Part shown: positions 27,445-35,174 of the stretch, in pieces | Position numbering within the stretch: position 1 is the stretch's first letter | How the letters are laid out: every line of letters begins with the position of its first letter | Assembly (NCBI GenBank): GCA_945897515.1 | Contig: CAMDFO010000011.1 | Coordinates: 1 to 64,000 of the forward strand | DNA: 64,000 nt | DNA from: Rhodoplanes serenus | GTDB lineage: Bacteria > Pseudomonadota > Alphaproteobacteria > Rhizobiales > Xanthobacteraceae | Reading direction: 5' to 3' | Translations under genes and position numbers: made by a program | The notes under the pieces: model-generated | The model's database searches: none | What the model was told of the DNA's origin: nothing | What the model saw: only the letters and a program-made list of their open reading frames with translations

Positions 27445-27615
27445 TCAGGAGCGCCGCTTGCGGGCGCTCTTGGCTGCACCCTTGGATGCTCTCTTGGTCC
27501 TGAATGCGGGCGCATTCTCCAAAGACTGATCGCCTCTCGGCGGCCGATACTTGATCGGGCCGGGGAGCTTGTCGGGCGCCGGCGGCCGGGGCCGCCTGGT
27601 CTTTCGCTTTTTCAT
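27445..27615 (-). CDS. Small highly basic protein
   Basis: 56 residues: MKKRKTRRPRPPAPDKLPGP at the N-terminus and RASKGAAKSARKRRS at the end, with many Lys/Arg and no signal or membrane segment. AGGGGGCGCGC precedes the ATG at 27615. The composition suggests nucleic-acid or ribosome binding, but no family is recognised. It is convergent with the c-di-GMP gene, ending 15 bases from it. Confidence 0.55.
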   Translation of the reverse strand: MKKRKTRRPRPPAPDKLPGPIKYRPPRGDQSLENAPAFRTKRASKGAAKSARKRRS

Positions 27616-27781
27616 GCGCGCCCCCTGACTTCTGCCCTGCCGTGATTAAAGACAAAGCATGCCTGTTCGGTTCCGGCGATTTCGGTATTCTAGCCGGAGC
27701 CCGCCCGGAGACGGCAACGCCTTCCCTGCCACCCCTTCCCGATCAAGCCGTCCGCACACTTAGTCCAAGGAGCATATGACG

Positions 27782-28708
27782 ATGGCCAGCTACCAACTCG
27801 TGACCTACCAATCCGACAAAGGCCCTCGCGCGGGCGTCGCCGTCGGCGACAAGCTGTTCGATGCGGCCGCGCTGACGCGCAACGCGCGTTACGTCACCAT
27901 GCTCGACATCCTCAACGACTGGCAGAAGGCCAAGGCCGCCCTCAAGGCGGCATCGGCCGCCGCCGGCAAGAGCAAGCTCAAGAGCCAGCCGTTCGCCAAG
28001 GCCAAGCTGCTGGCGCCGGTGCTGTGGCCGTCGGCGATCTATTGCGCCGGCGCCAACTACAGCGACCACATGCTGGAAATGGCGAACCTGCAAGGCATCC
28101 CGCCGGCGCCGGACCCGCACGAGGTCGGACTCAAGCCCTGGCACTTCATCAAGGCATCGCGCTCGGTGACGGGACCGAACACCACGGTGAAGCTGCCGTC
28201 ATCGTCGAAGGCGATCGACTGGGAGGCCGAACTGGGCGCCGTGATCGGCCGCACCGCCAAGAACGTGCCGCTGGCCAAGGCCCTGGATTACGTCGCGGGC
28301 TACACGGTCGCCAACGAATTGTCGGCCCGCGACCTCGGCAAGCGCAATCAGCTTCCGGATTCGTCGCCGTTCAAGTGGGACTGGGTCGGCCAAAAATGCT
28401 TCGACAACGCCTGTCCGCTCGGGCCGTCGATCATTCCGGCGAGCGACATCAAGGACCCGCAGAAGCTCGGCATCAAGCTCTGGGTCAACGACGTCATCAA
28501 GCAGGATTCCAACACCAGCGACATGATCTTCACGCTGGCCGAGCAGATCGAGCAGCTTTCCTCGCGGATCACGCTACATCCAGGCGACATCATCCTGACC
28601 GGAACTCCGGCCGGCGTCGGCGCGGCGCGGCGGGAGTTCCTCAAAGCCGGGGATGTGACCAAGGTGTGGGTCGAGAACGTCGGCACGCTGGTCAACAAGA
28701 TGGCGTGA
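27782..28708 (+). CDS. Fumarylacetoacetate hydrolase-family protein
   Basis: 308 residues. The FAH core includes LWPSAIYCAGANYSDHMLEM, KAIDWEAELGAVIGRTAKNV (acidic metal ligands), TVANELSARDLGKRN and LHPGDIILTGTPAGVG. Relatives hydrolyse or decarboxylate acylpyruvates and oxo-acids at the end of aromatic pathways, using Mg or Ca. AAGGAG sits nine bases before ATG 27782 but only three before ATG 27776, so the later start is preferred. Two receptor genes follow in the same direction after a hairpin, suggesting a catabolic cassette. Exact substrate unknown. Confidence 0.92.
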   Translation: MASYQLVTYQSDKGPRAGVAVGDKLFDAAALTRNARYVTMLDILNDWQKAKAALKAASAAAGKSKLKSQPFAKAKLLAPVLWPSAIYCAGANYSDHMLEMANLQGIPPAPDPHEVGLKPWHFIKASRSVTGPNTTVKLPSSSKAIDWEAELGAVIGRTAKNVPLAKALDYVAGYTVANELSARDLGKRNQLPDSSPFKWDWVGQKCFDNACPLGPSIIPASDIKDPQKLGIKLWVNDVIKQDSNTSDMIFTLAEQIEQLSSRITLHPGDIILTGTPAGVGAARREFLKAGDVTKVWVENVGTLVNKMA

Positions 28709-28723
28709 GCGGAACACCCGTCG

Positions 28724-28754
28724 TTCCGGGTCGCGCCCTCGGCGCGTCCCGGAA
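28724..28754. terminator. Hairpin between the FAH-family and receptor genes
   Basis: TTCCGGG (28724-28730) pairs with CCCGGAA (28748-28754) and CGCGCC (28732-28737) with GGCGCG (28741-28746), with a T-T mismatch between the two helices and a CTC loop. No T-run follows. It may be a palindromic intergenic repeat as well as a terminator. Confidence 0.5.
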
Positions 28755-28839
28755 GTGACTGCGTGAGGCGCTTTGCCGGTTGCGGCGCCTCGCGCGACAG
28801 TTACACTTGCACTCAAACGTCGACCCTGGGGAGGACATG

Positions 28840-29808
28840 ATGCGTCGTCTGTTGCTGGCTCTTGCTGTCGGTGTTGCAGCGTTCGCGAGCGCGAGCCCCG
28901 CTCTGTCCCAAGCCTGGCCGACCAAGGCGGTCAAGGTGGTGATTCCGCTCACGGCGGGCAGCGCAACCGACGTGATGGCGCGCATCGTGTTCGACGAGGT
29001 GTCAAAGCAGCTCGGCCAGTCGTTCGTGATCGAGAACCGGCCGGGCGCCGGCAACTCAATCGGCATGAACGCGGTCGCAAAGGCCGAGCCCGACGGCTAC
29101 ACGATCCTGGCGAATTCCTCGACGCACACCGTGTCGCCTGCGGTGCGCGCGACCATGCCGCTCGACACCGCCAACGACCTCTCCGCCATCATCCCGCTCG
29201 GCAACATGCCGGTGGTGATCCTGTTCAACTCGAAGAAGGGCTACAAGCAGCTCTCGGACTTCGTGAACTGGGCGAAGGCCAATCCGGGCAAGGCGAACTA
29301 CTCGTCGGCCGGCGCCGGCAACTCCTCGCATCTCAACGGCGAACTGTTCAAGAAGGCGGGCGGCTTCGATGCCGTGCACCTGCCGTTCAAGGGCGCGCCG
29401 GAGGCGATGACCGAAGTGATCGCCGGCCGCTCGGATTTCTACTTCTCGCCGCTGGTCAACGCGCTGCCGCTGATGAGGGACGGCCAGCTCCAAGCGCTCG
29501 CGGTGAGCAACGCCTCCCGCGCCTCCGCGCTGCCGGACCTGCCGACCGTCGCCCAGGCCGGCTATCCGCAATCGGAATACAATTTCTGGGCCGGCGTGTT
29601 CCTGCCGGTGAAAACGCCGGCCGCTATCAAGGAAAAGCTCTACGCCGAGGTCAAGAAGGCGCTCGACGCCCCGGTCGTGCGCGACCGGCTCAAGAACCTC
29701 GGCGCCGATCCGTTCCCGGTGACGTCGGCGCAGTTCGACGCGATCGTGAAGAAAGAGATCGAGAACAACTCGCAGGTCGCAAAGGCCGCCAATATTCGCG
29801 TGGAGTGA
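28840..29808 (+). CDS. TctC/Bug family receptor
   Basis: 322 residues with a Sec signal ending SPALSQ. It contains WPTKAVKVVIPLTAGSATD, FVIENRPGAGNSIG, PDGYTIL and HLPFKGAPEAMTEV. Phe replaces the usual Tyr in HVPYRG, and the DFYFSPL motif in the second lobe recurs in the next gene, marking them as paralogues. ATG 28840 is preferred over the adjacent ATG 28837 because GGGGAGG then has five bases of spacing. It follows the FAH-family gene and may take up that enzyme's precursor. Confidence 0.95.
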   Translation: MRRLLLALAVGVAAFASASPALSQAWPTKAVKVVIPLTAGSATDVMARIVFDEVSKQLGQSFVIENRPGAGNSIGMNAVAKAEPDGYTILANSSTHTVSPAVRATMPLDTANDLSAIIPLGNMPVVILFNSKKGYKQLSDFVNWAKANPGKANYSSAGAGNSSHLNGELFKKAGGFDAVHLPFKGAPEAMTEVIAGRSDFYFSPLVNALPLMRDGQLQALAVSNASRASALPDLPTVAQAGYPQSEYNFWAGVFLPVKTPAAIKEKLYAEVKKALDAPVVRDRLKNLGADPFPVTSAQFDAIVKKEIENNSQVAKAANIRVE

Positions 29809-29816
29809 AAGACCCG

Positions 29817-29923
29817 CGTGTTCCGGACAAGTGAGCGCGCAAGCGCCAACGCGATCCGGGACCCCGGTTAAACAAAGAAACAAGCTGGGTCCCGGGTCTC
29901 GCTTCGCTCGCCCGGGACACGAG
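29817..29923. repeat. Palindromic intergenic repeat, copy 1
   Basis: A G+C-rich element bounded by CGTGTTCCGGA and CCGGGACACGAG, with internal GGGACCCCGG and GGGTCCCGGGTCTCGCTTCG arms. The middle part is present in inverted orientation in the element at 57021-57132. It resembles REP-type non-coding repeats common in Bradyrhizobium-like genomes. It lies between two receptor genes, just before a GGGAGG ribosome site. Confidence 0.7.
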
Positions 29924-29943
29924 CCGATCCAGGGAGGAACATC

Positions 29944-30897
29944 ATGAAACGCTGGCTTCTGACCGCTGCGCTCTGCCTGATCGGCACGGCGGCCTTTGCA
30001 CAGGCCTACCCGAACAAGACGATCCGCGTGGTGGTGCCGTTCTCCGCAGGCTCGGGCACCGACATCGTGGCCCGCACCATCATGGATGCGTTGTCCCGGC
30101 AGCTCGGGCAGCCGATCATCGTCGAGAACCGCGTCGGCGCCGGCGGCACCATCGGCATCGGCCAGGTCGCCAAGGCCGATCCGGACGGCTACACGTTGTT
30201 GATCCAGTCGACCTCGTTCGCGGTGGTCGCCACGACCTATTCCAAGCCCGGTTACGACGCGATCAAGGATTTCGCGCCGATCACCGCCTTGGTCAGCCTG
30301 CCGAATGTGATGATCGTGCAGGCCAACAAGTACAAGACACTCAAGGATTTCGTGGCTGCCGCCAAAGCCAATCCCGGCAAGATGAACTACGCCTCCGCCG
30401 GAGCCGGCAGCGCGGCGCATCTCAACGGCGAACGCTTCGCAATCGCCACCGGAACAAAGTACCAGCACATCCCCTACAAGGGCGGCCCGGAGGGCGTCAC
30501 CTCGGTGATGGCGGGAGAGACCGACTTCTACTTCATCCCGCTGCCGGCGGCACGCGGCCCGGTCGCGACCGGCAAGCTCGCGATCCTGGCGGTGTCGGGC
30601 TCGCAGCGCTCGGCATCGCTGCCCGACGTGCCGACCACGGTCGAGGCTGGCTTTCCGGACTCCGAGTACGATTTCTGGGTCGGCTTCTGGGCGCCGGCCG
30701 GAACGCCGAAGGCTATCGTCGACAGGCTCAACGCCGAGACCGTGAAGGCGCTGAAGGATCCGGCGGTGATGGAGAAGCTCAAAGGCATCGGCGGCGACCC
30801 GCTACCGATGAGTTCGGCGCAGTTCGAGGCGTTCGTGAAGAAGGAGATCGACGTCAACGCCATGCTGGTGAAGGCGTCGGGCGTGCAGATCAATTAG
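29944..30897 (+). CDS. TctC/Bug family receptor
   Basis: 317 residues, Sec signal ending AAFAQ. It shows AYPNKTIRVVVPFSAGSGTD, IIVENRVGAGGTIG, PDGYTLL and HIPYKGGPEGVTSV, with DFYFIPL shared with the gene at 28840. ATG 29944 follows CAGGGAGGAACATC. The two paralogues differ most at the presumed ligand loops, so distinct ligands are likely. A palindromic repeat region follows at 30917-31040. Confidence 0.95.
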   Translation: MKRWLLTAALCLIGTAAFAQAYPNKTIRVVVPFSAGSGTDIVARTIMDALSRQLGQPIIVENRVGAGGTIGIGQVAKADPDGYTLLIQSTSFAVVATTYSKPGYDAIKDFAPITALVSLPNVMIVQANKYKTLKDFVAAAKANPGKMNYASAGAGSAAHLNGERFAIATGTKYQHIPYKGGPEGVTSVMAGETDFYFIPLPAARGPVATGKLAILAVSGSQRSASLPDVPTTVEAGFPDSEYDFWVGFWAPAGTPKAIVDRLNAETVKALKDPAVMEKLKGIGGDPLPMSSAQFEAFVKKEIDVNAMLVKASGVQIN

Positions 30898-30916
30898 GCC
30901 TGCGCTGATCTCTCAA

Positions 30917-31040
30917 CGTCATGCCCGGCCATAGCCGTCCGAAAGGACGGCGTCGCTTCGCTCCGCCTATATGCCGGGCATCCACGCCTTGCGTGAGGCC
31001 AAGACGTGGATGGCCCGGTCAAGCCCGGCCATGACGTGGA
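30917..31040. repeat. Palindromic intergenic repeat cluster
   Basis: CGTCATGCCCGGCC near 30917 and GCCCGGCCATGACG near 31023 form an imperfect outer inverted repeat. Inside are GCCGTCC / GGACGGC and TGCCGGGCATCCACG / ACGTGGATGGCCCGG arms. The family is typical of non-coding repeats in Bradyrhizobium-like genomes. It fills the gap between convergent genes. Confidence 0.65.
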
Positions 31041-31052
31041 TAGAGCGTCACC

Positions 31053-31577
31053 TCACACCTTCCGGTCCGACAGCCCGACCTTGTCGTACAGCTCGTTGAT
31101 GTGCTTTCGCACCTCCGGCGGCGCGTCGTCGACCAGCGGCGCGTGCTGCCATCCGACCTTCTCGCGCGCATAGCGGCCCATGATCTCGTCCTGGTCCGAG
31201 GTGCCGCCGCTGATGCCGTAACAGCCCACCATCTCGTTGCCCTGGAAGATCGGCGCGCAGCCGCCGGACACTACGATCTTGCCGCCGGTGAACACCGAGG
31301 CGTTCATCATCATCTGCGGATTGCGCTCCTTGAACCATTGCTGGATCACGAGCCCGTCCGGAAAGCGCGGGCTCATCGAGCGGAACGCCGCCACGGTGAA
31401 TGCCTTGCCCCAGGCGATCTCCGGCGTGATGAAGCCGGCCTCGTCCATCCGCTCCAATGCAAGCAAATGGCCCTCGGAATTGACCACCGCGATCGACACC
31501 GGCGCGCCGATTTCCTCGGCCTTCTCGATCACAGCCTTGATGAATTCGCGGCACGCGGCCACGCGCAGCTTTGCCAT
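31053..31577 (-). CDS. GlcG/HbpS-like protein
   Basis: 174 residues covering one GlcG/HbpS (DUF336) domain: the first helix, APVSIAVVNSEGHLLALERM, AWGKAFTVAAFRS, VVSGGCAPIFQGNEMVGCYG and SGGTSDQDE, which is the conserved C-terminal glycine-rich loop. Streptomyces HbpS binds heme; most relatives, including those in glycolate or propanediol loci, are uncharacterised. No signal peptide is present. It is the last gene of a run of three with two TctC receptors upstream (16-base gap), so it may act on or sense the imported compound. Confidence 0.88.
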   Translation of the reverse strand: MAKLRVAACREFIKAVIEKAEEIGAPVSIAVVNSEGHLLALERMDEAGFITPEIAWGKAFTVAAFRSMSPRFPDGLVIQQWFKERNPQMMMNASVFTGGKIVVSGGCAPIFQGNEMVGCYGISGGTSDQDEIMGRYAREKVGWQHAPLVDDAPPEVRKHINELYDKVGLSDRKV

Positions 31578-31593
31578 GACGCAGACCTCGCCG

Positions 31594-32577
31594 TTACTTC
31601 TTCAGCCCGGCCGCTGCGGCGGCCTCGCTCCAGCGCTTGGTCTCCGCGGCGACGAAACGCGCAAAATCGTCCGGACCGCCCTTGAGCGGAAGGATGCCCT
31701 GCGGCTCCCAGGCCTTGGCCACCTCCGGCGCGGCGGTCGCTTCCATCGCGGCTTTGCCGAGCTTGTCGATCACCACGCGCGGCGTGCCGGTGGGCACCAC
31801 AAGGCCGAACCAGATCGAGGTCTCGAAGTCTGGCACGCCCGCCTGCACCATGGTCGGCAGGTCGGGCAGCACGCCGAGCCGCACGCCGGTGGCGGTGGCC
31901 AGGAGTTTCAGCTTGCCGTCCTTGGCATGCGCGATCACGGCCGAAGCCGGCGAGAACATCATCGACACGCGCCCGGCCAGCAGGTCGGTCGCCGCTTCCG
32001 GACTGCCCTTGTAGGGGACATGCTGGATCTTGATGCCGGTACGGACGGCGAACAACTCGCCCGCGAGATGCGGCACCGTACCAGGGCCGGTCGAGGCGTA
32101 ATTCAGTTCGCCGGGCTTCGATTTGGCCAGCGCGATCAGCCCCTTCACGTCATTCACGCCGGTCGACGGATGCACCGCGAGAAGGATGGCGGTGGTGTTC
32201 ACCATCGCAACCGGCGCGAAATCCCTGGCTATGTTGAAGGTGAGGTTGGGATTGATCTGCTCGTTGATGGCGTTGGCCGCCGACAGCATGAACAGCGTGT
32301 AGCCGTCCTTCTCGGCGCGCGCGACCTCGGCCGCCGCGATGCTCGACGCAGCGCCCGGCTTGCTCTCGACCACGACCTGCTGGCCGAGGAGCTGCGTCAT
32401 GCGGTTGCCGATCACGCGCGCGGCGATATCCGCGGAGGAGCCCGGCGGGAAGCCGACGATCAGGCGGACCGGCCGGTTCGGGTAATCGCTCTGCGCCTGC
32501 GCCGCGGGCGGCATCGACAAGGCCGCAACGGCCAAGGCTGCGGCGGCCAGGACGGCGCGCTTCAATCCGGTCAGCAT
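31594..32577 (-). CDS. TctC/Bug family receptor
   Basis: 327 residues. A Sec signal (LKRAVLAAAALAVAALSM) ends AAQAQ; the mature part opens YPNRPVRLIVGFPPGSSAD, with VVESKPGAASSIA, EKDGYTLF and HVPYKGSPEAATDL. ATG 32577 is chosen because GGGAGGA then has proper spacing; ATGs at 32583 and 32598 are too close to it or unsupported. AANAINEQIN and GRVSMMFSPA match equivalent segments of the gene at 32600, so the two are paralogues in one operon. Confidence 0.94.
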   Translation of the reverse strand: MLTGLKRAVLAAAALAVAALSMPPAAQAQSDYPNRPVRLIVGFPPGSSADIAARVIGNRMTQLLGQQVVVESKPGAASSIAAAEVARAEKDGYTLFMLSAANAINEQINPNLTFNIARDFAPVAMVNTTAILLAVHPSTGVNDVKGLIALAKSKPGELNYASTGPGTVPHLAGELFAVRTGIKIQHVPYKGSPEAATDLLAGRVSMMFSPASAVIAHAKDGKLKLLATATGVRLGVLPDLPTMVQAGVPDFETSIWFGLVVPTGTPRVVIDKLGKAAMEATAAPEVAKAWEPQGILPLKGGPDDFARFVAAETKRWSEAAAAAGLKK

Positions 32578-32599
32578 TTCCATTCCTCCCAGTTCCATT

Positions 32600-33589
32600 T
32601 CAAGGTTTCTTGAATCCAGATTCGGTCACGACACGAGCCCATTTCTTCAATTCATCGTCGACAAAGCGCGCGAATTCCGCCGGCGTTCCTCCGATCGGAT
32701 CGACACCCTGGGCCTGCATCATTGCCAACGCCTCCTTTGACTTCAGCGCCTCGTTGACGGCGAGCGACAGCTTCTCGACGATCGCAGGCGGCGTGCCGCC
32801 CGGCGCGAGAAGACCCATCCAGATGCCCGCTGAATAACCCGGTACGCCCGACTCGATCATGGTCGGCACGTCGGGGGCGATTGCGGCGCGCGTCGGCTGC
32901 GTGACCGCAAGCGCCTTGAGCTTGCCGGCCTGCACGTTCGACCATACCGTGGCAGCGGGGCCGAACATCATCGGTACGCGGCCGGCGAGCACGTCGTTCA
33001 TGCTCTGCGCGCTGCCGGGATACGGCACCTGCTGCAACGTGATGCCGGCGGCGCGGCTGAGCAGCACCCCTGACAGATGGCTCATGGTGCCGGCGCCGGA
33101 CGAGGCATACTGGGGCGGTGCGTGCGGCGTGGCTTTCGCGAGCGCGATCAGCTCCTGGATGTTGTTCACGGGAAACGCGGGATGCGCCACCAGGATCTGC
33201 GGCGCGTTCGCCACCAGCGTAATCGGCGCGAGATCCTTGCCGAAATCGAAGCTCAGAGTGTTGATCGCCGGATTGATCGAGTTGGCGACGGTGGCCATCA
33301 AGAGCGTGTAGCCATCCTTTGGCGAGCGGGCGACATGCTCGGCTGCGAGATTGGAGCCGGCGCCCGGCCGGTTCTCGATCACCACCTGCTGGCCGAGCGC
33401 CTGGCTCATGCGCCCCGCGAGCACGCGCGCCAGCACGTCCGCCACCGCCCCTGGCCCGAAGCCGACGAACACCCGGATCGGCCGGCTGGGATAGCTTTCG
33501 GGCCGCTCCTGGGCCTTGGCCGTGGCAATCCCACCCCAGACAGCGATCCCCAACGCCAAACCGACCGTGACCAGCTTCGACCGAGTCAT
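32600..33589 (-). CDS. TctC/Bug family receptor
   Basis: 329 residues, Sec signal ending TAKAQ. It has YPSRPIRVFVGFGPGAVAD, VVIENRPGAGSNLA, PKDGYTLL and QVPYPGSAQSMNDV. The usual RG after PY is PG, an altered ligand loop. ANSINPAIN and GRVPMMFGPA mark kinship with the downstream gene. Two in-frame ATGs lie at 33598 and 33589; the second has better spacing to GGGATGG. It is the first gene of the receptor-receptor-GlcG operon, diverging from the chemoreceptor at 33738. Confidence 0.94.
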   Translation of the reverse strand: MTRSKLVTVGLALGIAVWGGIATAKAQERPESYPSRPIRVFVGFGPGAVADVLARVLAGRMSQALGQQVVIENRPGAGSNLAAEHVARSPKDGYTLLMATVANSINPAINTLSFDFGKDLAPITLVANAPQILVAHPAFPVNNIQELIALAKATPHAPPQYASSGAGTMSHLSGVLLSRAAGITLQQVPYPGSAQSMNDVLAGRVPMMFGPAATVWSNVQAGKLKALAVTQPTRAAIAPDVPTMIESGVPGYSAGIWMGLLAPGGTPPAIVEKLSLAVNEALKSKEALAMMQAQGVDPIGGTPAEFARFVDDELKKWARVVTESGFKKP

Positions 33590-33655
33590 CGTTTCCATCC
33601 CGCATCCGGACTGTGCCGTCCGATGAACGATAGTAACCCATTTTTAACGAATGGC

Positions 33656-33692
33656 ACGGTTGCTGAACGCAACCGTTAACCTCCGGTAAACC
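33656..33692 (+). promoter_or_regulatory. Inverted repeat and TAAC-N6-TAAACC motif upstream of the chemoreceptor
   Basis: ACGGTTGC (33656-33663) and GCAACCGT (33669-33676) form a perfect eight-base inverted repeat with a five-base gap. Immediately next to it, TAACCTCCGGTAAACC (33677-33692) repeats the spaced motif found before the c-di-GMP gene. The region 33676-33691 also reads TTAA-N7-TAAAC, one base off a CtrA-type site. It lies 45 bases before ATG 33738. Confidence 0.4.
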
Positions 33693-33737
33693 TTGTGGCG
33701 TCATGGTGACCGACGGAACTCCGGCAAATTTGGCGTC

Positions 33738-35090
33738 ATGCTGCAAGCATTCATCGAGCTCGTGAATCAGCACGGCTGGCAAGCGCTCATGCTCGCGGCC
33801 GCCGCAAGCGTTGCGGGCGGCGCGCTCTGGTACGGGCACCGGCTCCGGCGCAGCAACGCGCAGCTTCATCTGGCGCTCGACAACATGTCGCAGGGCTTGT
33901 GCATGTGGTCGCCCACGGCGGTGCTCACCCTCTGCAACAAGCGCTACGCCGAGATGTACGACATGCCGCGTCATCTCAGCACGCCGGGAAGCGAGTTGCG
34001 CGAGTTGCTCGATTACCGGATCAAAAACGGGACCTTCAGCGGCAGCCGGGACCAGTACATCGCCGACCTGTTGAGCGGCATCAAGAAAGGCAAGACCGTC
34101 ACCAACGTGCGCGAGCACGAAGGGCGCTACATGGTCATCGTCAACCAGCCACTGCCGGACGGCGGCTGGGTCGCGACCCACGAGGACATCACCGAGCGGC
34201 GCCTCGCCGACCGGCAGCGGGTCTCGCTCCGTGAGCAGGACAGCCGGCGCACCGTGGTCGAGGGTGCGCTGACCGTATTCCGCGAGCGGATGGAGAGTGT
34301 CCTCAAGGTCGTGAGCGACGGCGCCAGCGCCATGAAGGTCACGGCGGCGAACCTGCTCACCTCCTCCGACCAGACCTCGCAACGCGCCGAGGGAGCTGTC
34401 GACAGCTCAAACGAGGCATCGGTCAACGTCGAGACCGCGGCTGCGGCCGCCGGAGAAATGTCCAGCTCGATCGCCGAGATCGCCGAGCAATTGACCAGGA
34501 CCACCGACGTGGTGCGCGACGCCGTGCGCGAAGCCGAAGCTACCAACAGCCGGATTTCGGGACTAGCCGAAGCGGCACAGAAGATCGGCGACGTGGTCAA
34601 GCTGATCCGCGATATCGCGGGCCAGACCAACCTGCTTGCACTCAATGCCACGATCGAGGCCGCGCGCGCGGGCGAAGCCGGCCGCGGCTTTGCGGTCGTC
34701 GCCTCGGAGGTCAAGTCGCTCGCGGTACAGACCGCCAAGGCCACCGAGGACATTGCCGCCCAGATCCTGGCGGTACAGGCTTCGAGCACCGGCGCGGTCG
34801 ACGCGATCCGCGGCATCACCGCGCGGATGAACGAGATCAGCGCCTACACATCGGCTGTCGCCGCCTCGGTCGAGGAACAGAACGCAGCCACCAGCGAGAT
34901 TTCTCACAACGTGACCGGCGCCGCGCAAGGCACGCATACGGTGGCCTCCGCACTGGTGCAGCTCGCAGGCGCCGCAACCGCGACGCGCGCGTCAGCGGAG
35001 ACGGTGCTGCACGCCTCGCATTCGGTCGAGAGCGCGGTCGACAACCTGCGCGGCGAAGTCGAGAGCTTCCTGAGCAAGGTCGCGGTGTAG
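33738..35090 (+). CDS. Methyl-accepting chemotaxis protein with one N-terminal helix and a PAS_7 module
   Basis: 450 residues. One hydrophobic segment ([20 protein letters not shown]) lies near the N-terminus, then a PAS_7 module (about 45-165: [13 protein letters not shown] ... [15 protein letters not shown]) and a signalling domain whose hairpin tip reads [20 protein letters not shown], the canonical CheA/CheW contact. No periplasmic sensor and no clear HAMP are visible, so sensing is probably internal, perhaps of energy or redox state through PAS. The tip is followed by a normal return helix. The ATG at 33738 has a weak ribosome site. The PAS module is the same type as the five in the c-di-GMP protein at 23035. 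Confidence 0.94.
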   Translation: MLQAFIELVNQHGWQALMLAAAASVAGGALWYGHRLRRSNAQLHLALDNMSQGLCMWSPTAVLTLCNKRYAEMYDMPRHLSTPGSELRELLDYRIKNGTFSGSRDQYIADLLSGIKKGKTVTNVREHEGRYMVIVNQPLPDGGWVATHEDITERRLADRQRVSLREQDSRRTVVEGALTVFRERMESVLKVVSDGASAMKVTAANLLTSSDQTSQRAEGAVDSSNEASVNVETAAAAAGEMSSSIAEIAEQLTRTTDVVRDAVREAEATNSRISGLAEAAQKIGDVVKLIRDIAGQTNLLALNATIEAARAGEAGRGFAVVASEVKSLAVQTAKATEDIAAQILAVQASSTGAVDAIRGITARMNEISAYTSAVAASVEEQNAATSEISHNVTGAAQGTHTVASALVQLAGAATATRASAETVLHASHSVESAVDNLRGEVESFLSKVAV

Positions 35091-35174
35091 GCTTCGGCCG
35101 ACACCACTCGCGCTGCGTTGTAATTGACGCTTTCCAGTGGGATGCTTGACGCCGTCGTCACGGTGCCCGATCCC

